From an uncultured candidate division Zixibacteria bacterium (GTDB lineage: Bacteria; Zixibacteria; MSB-5A5; SM1-73), in contig CAIVRH010000012.1 in NCBI GenBank assembly GCA_903908285.1, forward strand, positions 60,469 to 124,468: DNA of 64,000 nucleotides, read 5' to 3'. This document shows positions 62,214 through 64,000 of the stretch, piece after piece. The position numbers and the translations under genes were made by a program. Below the pieces are notes generated by a model, which was given only the letters and a program-made list of their open reading frames with translations, was not told the origin of the DNA and made no database searches. How positions within the stretch are numbered: the stretch's first letter is position 1; each line of letters opens with the position of its first letter.

Positions 62214-63551
62214 ATGAAGAATAAAACCGCTCGATTGATTTGGCTGACCCTCATTTTGTTATTCTGCGCCGGGATGGCTTCAGCAGAGACTATAAGTTTG
62301 AGCCTGGACCAGTGTCTTCAAACTGCCTACCAAAACAACCAAACCCTTTTGCAGCTGGAGGAGAAAATCAATTCTGCCGGGTACAAGATCGAGGAGACCC
62401 GCTCCGGCTTTTACCCTCAATTCTCCTTCACCGGCAGCTACACCCGTTTGGGCAACGTCCCCGGATATGAGATACCCGGCATCCCTATCACCATCGATAC
62501 TTTACAGTTCATATTCGGCCCCTTCAAGCAGAAACTCGGTGCGGCGAATAATTACAACTTCACCCTCTCGCTGCAACAGCCGTTATTCACCTGGGGAAAG
62601 ATCCGGAATGGCTACCGCATCTCTCAACAGGGACTCTCTCTGGCACAGGAGGATTACCGGAAGAACAAACAAGAGATCAAATACAATGTGGTCTCCCTGT
62701 TTTACAATATCATCCTGGCCCGGGAGCTGATAAAAGTGAGGGAGGAATCGATCACCAGTCTCCAGGATCATCTTAAGACCGTACAGGATAGATACGACAA
62801 AGGCTATGCCTCGGAGTTTGACGTGCTGCGTGCCAGGGTTCAGCTGACCAACGCCCAACCCCCCTTGGTGCAGGCGAAGAATCTTTACCGGAACGCCCTG
62901 GACAATATGAAAAATCTTTTGGGGATCGACATTAAAGATTCGGTCAATGTGGAGGGAAGTTTGGGGTTCGATTCTCTGGGAGTGGATCCATCTCAAGCCG
63001 AAGATTTCGCTTTTAAGAATAGAGCGGAGCTGAAGCTGATAAACCAGCAGAAAAAAATCAGCCAGCTCTCTTTGGCCATCGCTCAGGCCGGCAACAAGCC
63101 GACCGTGGTGGGTTCGGCGAATCTTCTATACGAAAGACCGTATTCCAGCCAGGACATCTGGAAAACCGACTGGAACTTCACTTTGGTTTTGAGCCTCCCC
63201 ATCTTCGACGGTTTTCTGACCCGGTCTAAAGTAAGACAGGCAAAATCCGATATCAAGCAGCTGGACGTATCCGAAAATCAGGTTAAAGATTATATCAAGC
63301 TGGAAATAAGCCAGGCCATCTCCGATCTGAACTTGGCTAAGGAGAATATTCTCTCGCAGCAGGAAAATGTGTCACAAGCCAAGGAGGGCTTGCGGATCGC
63401 CAAGGTGCAGTACCAGAATGGCCTGTTGACCAATCTGGAGCTATTGGATACGGAGTTTGCCTTAACCGTGGCGGAGACCAACTATCTTCAGGCCTTATCA
63501 GATTATACCATTGCCAAGGCAAAGTTCGAGAAGGCAATCGGGAAAGATTAA
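62214..63551 (+). CDS. TolC family outer-membrane efflux protein
   Basis: 445-residue outer-membrane channel protein with the two-fold repeated TolC plan. Signal peptide MKNKTARLIWLTLILLFCAGMASA; mature start ISLSLDQCLQTAYQNNQ, the typical L-x-x-A-L/C-x-x-A-x-x-N. Repeats include VQDRYDKGYASEFDVLRARV and VQYQNGLLTNLELLDTEFAL, where the Y-x-x-G-x-x-x-x-x-D/E-x-L pattern marks the end of each helical hairpin. The start is ATG 62214 (GAGGAG seven bases upstream) and not 62199. It is expected to complete the RND system, though the adaptor lacks a hairpin. Confidence 0.92.
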   Translation: MKNKTARLIWLTLILLFCAGMASAETISLSLDQCLQTAYQNNQTLLQLEEKINSAGYKIEETRSGFYPQFSFTGSYTRLGNVPGYEIPGIPITIDTLQFIFGPFKQKLGAANNYNFTLSLQQPLFTWGKIRNGYRISQQGLSLAQEDYRKNKQEIKYNVVSLFYNIILARELIKVREESITSLQDHLKTVQDRYDKGYASEFDVLRARVQLTNAQPPLVQAKNLYRNALDNMKNLLGIDIKDSVNVEGSLGFDSLGVDPSQAEDFAFKNRAELKLINQQKKISQLSLAIAQAGNKPTVVGSANLLYERPYSSQDIWKTDWNFTLVLSLPIFDGFLTRSKVRQAKSDIKQLDVSENQVKDYIKLEISQAISDLNLAKENILSQQENVSQAKEGLRIAKVQYQNGLLTNLELLDTEFALTVAETNYLQALSDYTIAKAKFEKAIGKD

Positions 63552-63605
63552 AAGTGAGGGGCAAGGGTCAATGAAAAATAGCGGAAGGTCAGTTGACTCA
63601 AATGA

Positions 63606-63870
63606 GTAGGGGCGGATCTTTAGATCCGCCCGATTATCCTTGATGGGTGAATCTAAAGATTCACCCCTACAGCGAAAAATGGAAACCTGAAGGTTTCCGC
63701 TACATTAGCGAAACGGAGTTCGTAGGCTGGGCACCCTGCCCAGCCTTTTTTGTTTTGACCGCATCGTCCGAGTTTATTTCGCACGAAAAAACTCTCTTTA
63801 CCCCCTTACCTTTGATCCTGCGAAGCATTAGCCTTCCATTATGGAAACCTGAAGGTTTCCGGGGTTAATG
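63606..63870. repeat. Cluster of four REP-like palindromes
   Basis: GTAG (63606) with GGGCGGATCT/AGATCCGCCC; then GGGTGAATCT/AGATTCACCC ending in CTAC (63667-63670), an inverted pair; then GGAAACCT/AGGTTTCC ending GCTAC near 63706, repeated without CTAC near 63842-63860; and GTAG (63722) with GCTGGGCA/TGCCCAGC followed by CTTTTTTG, which can serve as the tolC terminator. It fills most of the 410-bp gap after tolC. Confidence 0.8.
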
Positions 63871-63962
63871 GAAGTTTCGTGTTGGTAAAAATGTGGTAAT
63901 CGGTTGAGTAATATGGCATAATGGAGGAAAAACTGGAAACGTTTTCAGATTGGAGTCAGATT

Positions 63963-64000
63963 ATGGCAAAAAAAGCGATGTCCAGGTGATCCAAGTCATC
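63963..64000 (+). CDS. Start of a gene running off the window, possible frameshift
   Basis: GGAG (63952-63955) lies seven bases before ATG 63963, which reads MAKKAMSR and then stops at TGA. If the A7 tract at 63968-63974 had one more A, the frame would read MAKKSDVQVIQVI to the window end, a natural-looking N-terminus. The same +frame is open from TTG 63950 without a good ribosome site. Identity cannot be judged; an ABC-type ATPase start is only a guess. Confidence 0.3.

Noticed and set aside
63647..63868. 73-codon ORF at the right end
   Set aside because: It is made almost entirely of REP-like palindromes translated through.

Overview
The window looks like a chromosomal segment of an uncultured, Gram-negative-type bacterium. 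It encodes outer-membrane and periplasmic proteins (TolC, a heme-porin, lipoproteins, an RND pump, a SPOR protein). Six secreted proteins carry C-terminal dockerin-like pairs of the form DVGDVVYLINYLFK followed by G-x-P, a style I associate with candidate division Zixibacteria and relatives in the FCB group. That taxonomic call is an inference from style, not a search. No rRNA, tRNA, transposase, phage gene or CRISPR array was recognised. Many genes have TTG or GTG starts fixed by good Shine-Dalgarno sites, and several near-consensus sigma-70 promoters are visible.

Layout. 1-2.7 kb: an ABC-2 exporter (ATPase cut by the window edge, two permeases). 2.9-6.1 kb: polysaccharide deacetylase, GNAT acetyltransferase, dihydrolipoyl dehydrogenase. 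6.1-7.8 kb: AT-rich gene for a secreted gluzincin-like peptidase with a dockerin. 8.0-14.2 kb: catalytic/non-catalytic M16 peptidase pair, alpha/beta hydrolase, NAD-dependent epimerase. 14.5-18.7 kb (minus): lipoprotein, monoheme-porin fusion plus MauG-type diheme peroxidase, RNase H-like protein. 19.1-21.8 kb: TldD/TldE pair. 22.2-24.7 kb: AT-rich run of small orphan membrane or coiled-coil proteins. 24.7-28.7 kb (minus): LeuD, a QueG-like Fe-S protein, a LeuC with an N-terminal double-HTH extension, and a HIT protein whose tail is repeat-derived. 29.1-33.0 kb (minus): two DUF3857/transglutaminase paralogues, one lacking the catalytic Cys. 33.3-38.6 kb: mannose-1-P guanylyltransferase, SPOR lipoprotein, Sua5/YrdC, MenA-like prenyltransferase, B12-binding radical SAM. 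39.0-45.4 kb (minus): AAA ATPase, GalT, RCK potassium channel, GT-C glycosyltransferase, CPA2 antiporter. 45.9-53.0 kb (minus): five tandem paralogous secreted dockerin proteins. 53.3-64 kb: a 27-residue SEC-C protein, a lipoprotein, pyrimidine-nucleoside phosphorylase, a frameshifted CPBP protease, then PadR, RND adaptor, RND pump, metallophosphoesterase and TolC, and the start of another gene at the edge.

Between genes the window is rich in short repeats. The most striking class is a REP-like element: a GTAG tetranucleotide directly followed by a perfect palindrome whose stem differs at nearly every locus, often paired with an inverted partner ending in CTAC. Others are a 30-nt GTCC-phased repeat that has been read into two gene 3' ends, a MITE-like element with 13-bp terminal inverted repeats, CT-rich CCCCTCTCC blocks, and AT-rich TTTTGAATTTTGAATT blocks.

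The most unusual points are the tandem dockerin array, whose N-terminal module may be cohesin-like, the HTH-LeuC fusion coupled to a repeat-extended HIT gene, the heme-porin/MauG operon, the free-standing SEC-C microprotein, and the GTAG palindromes.
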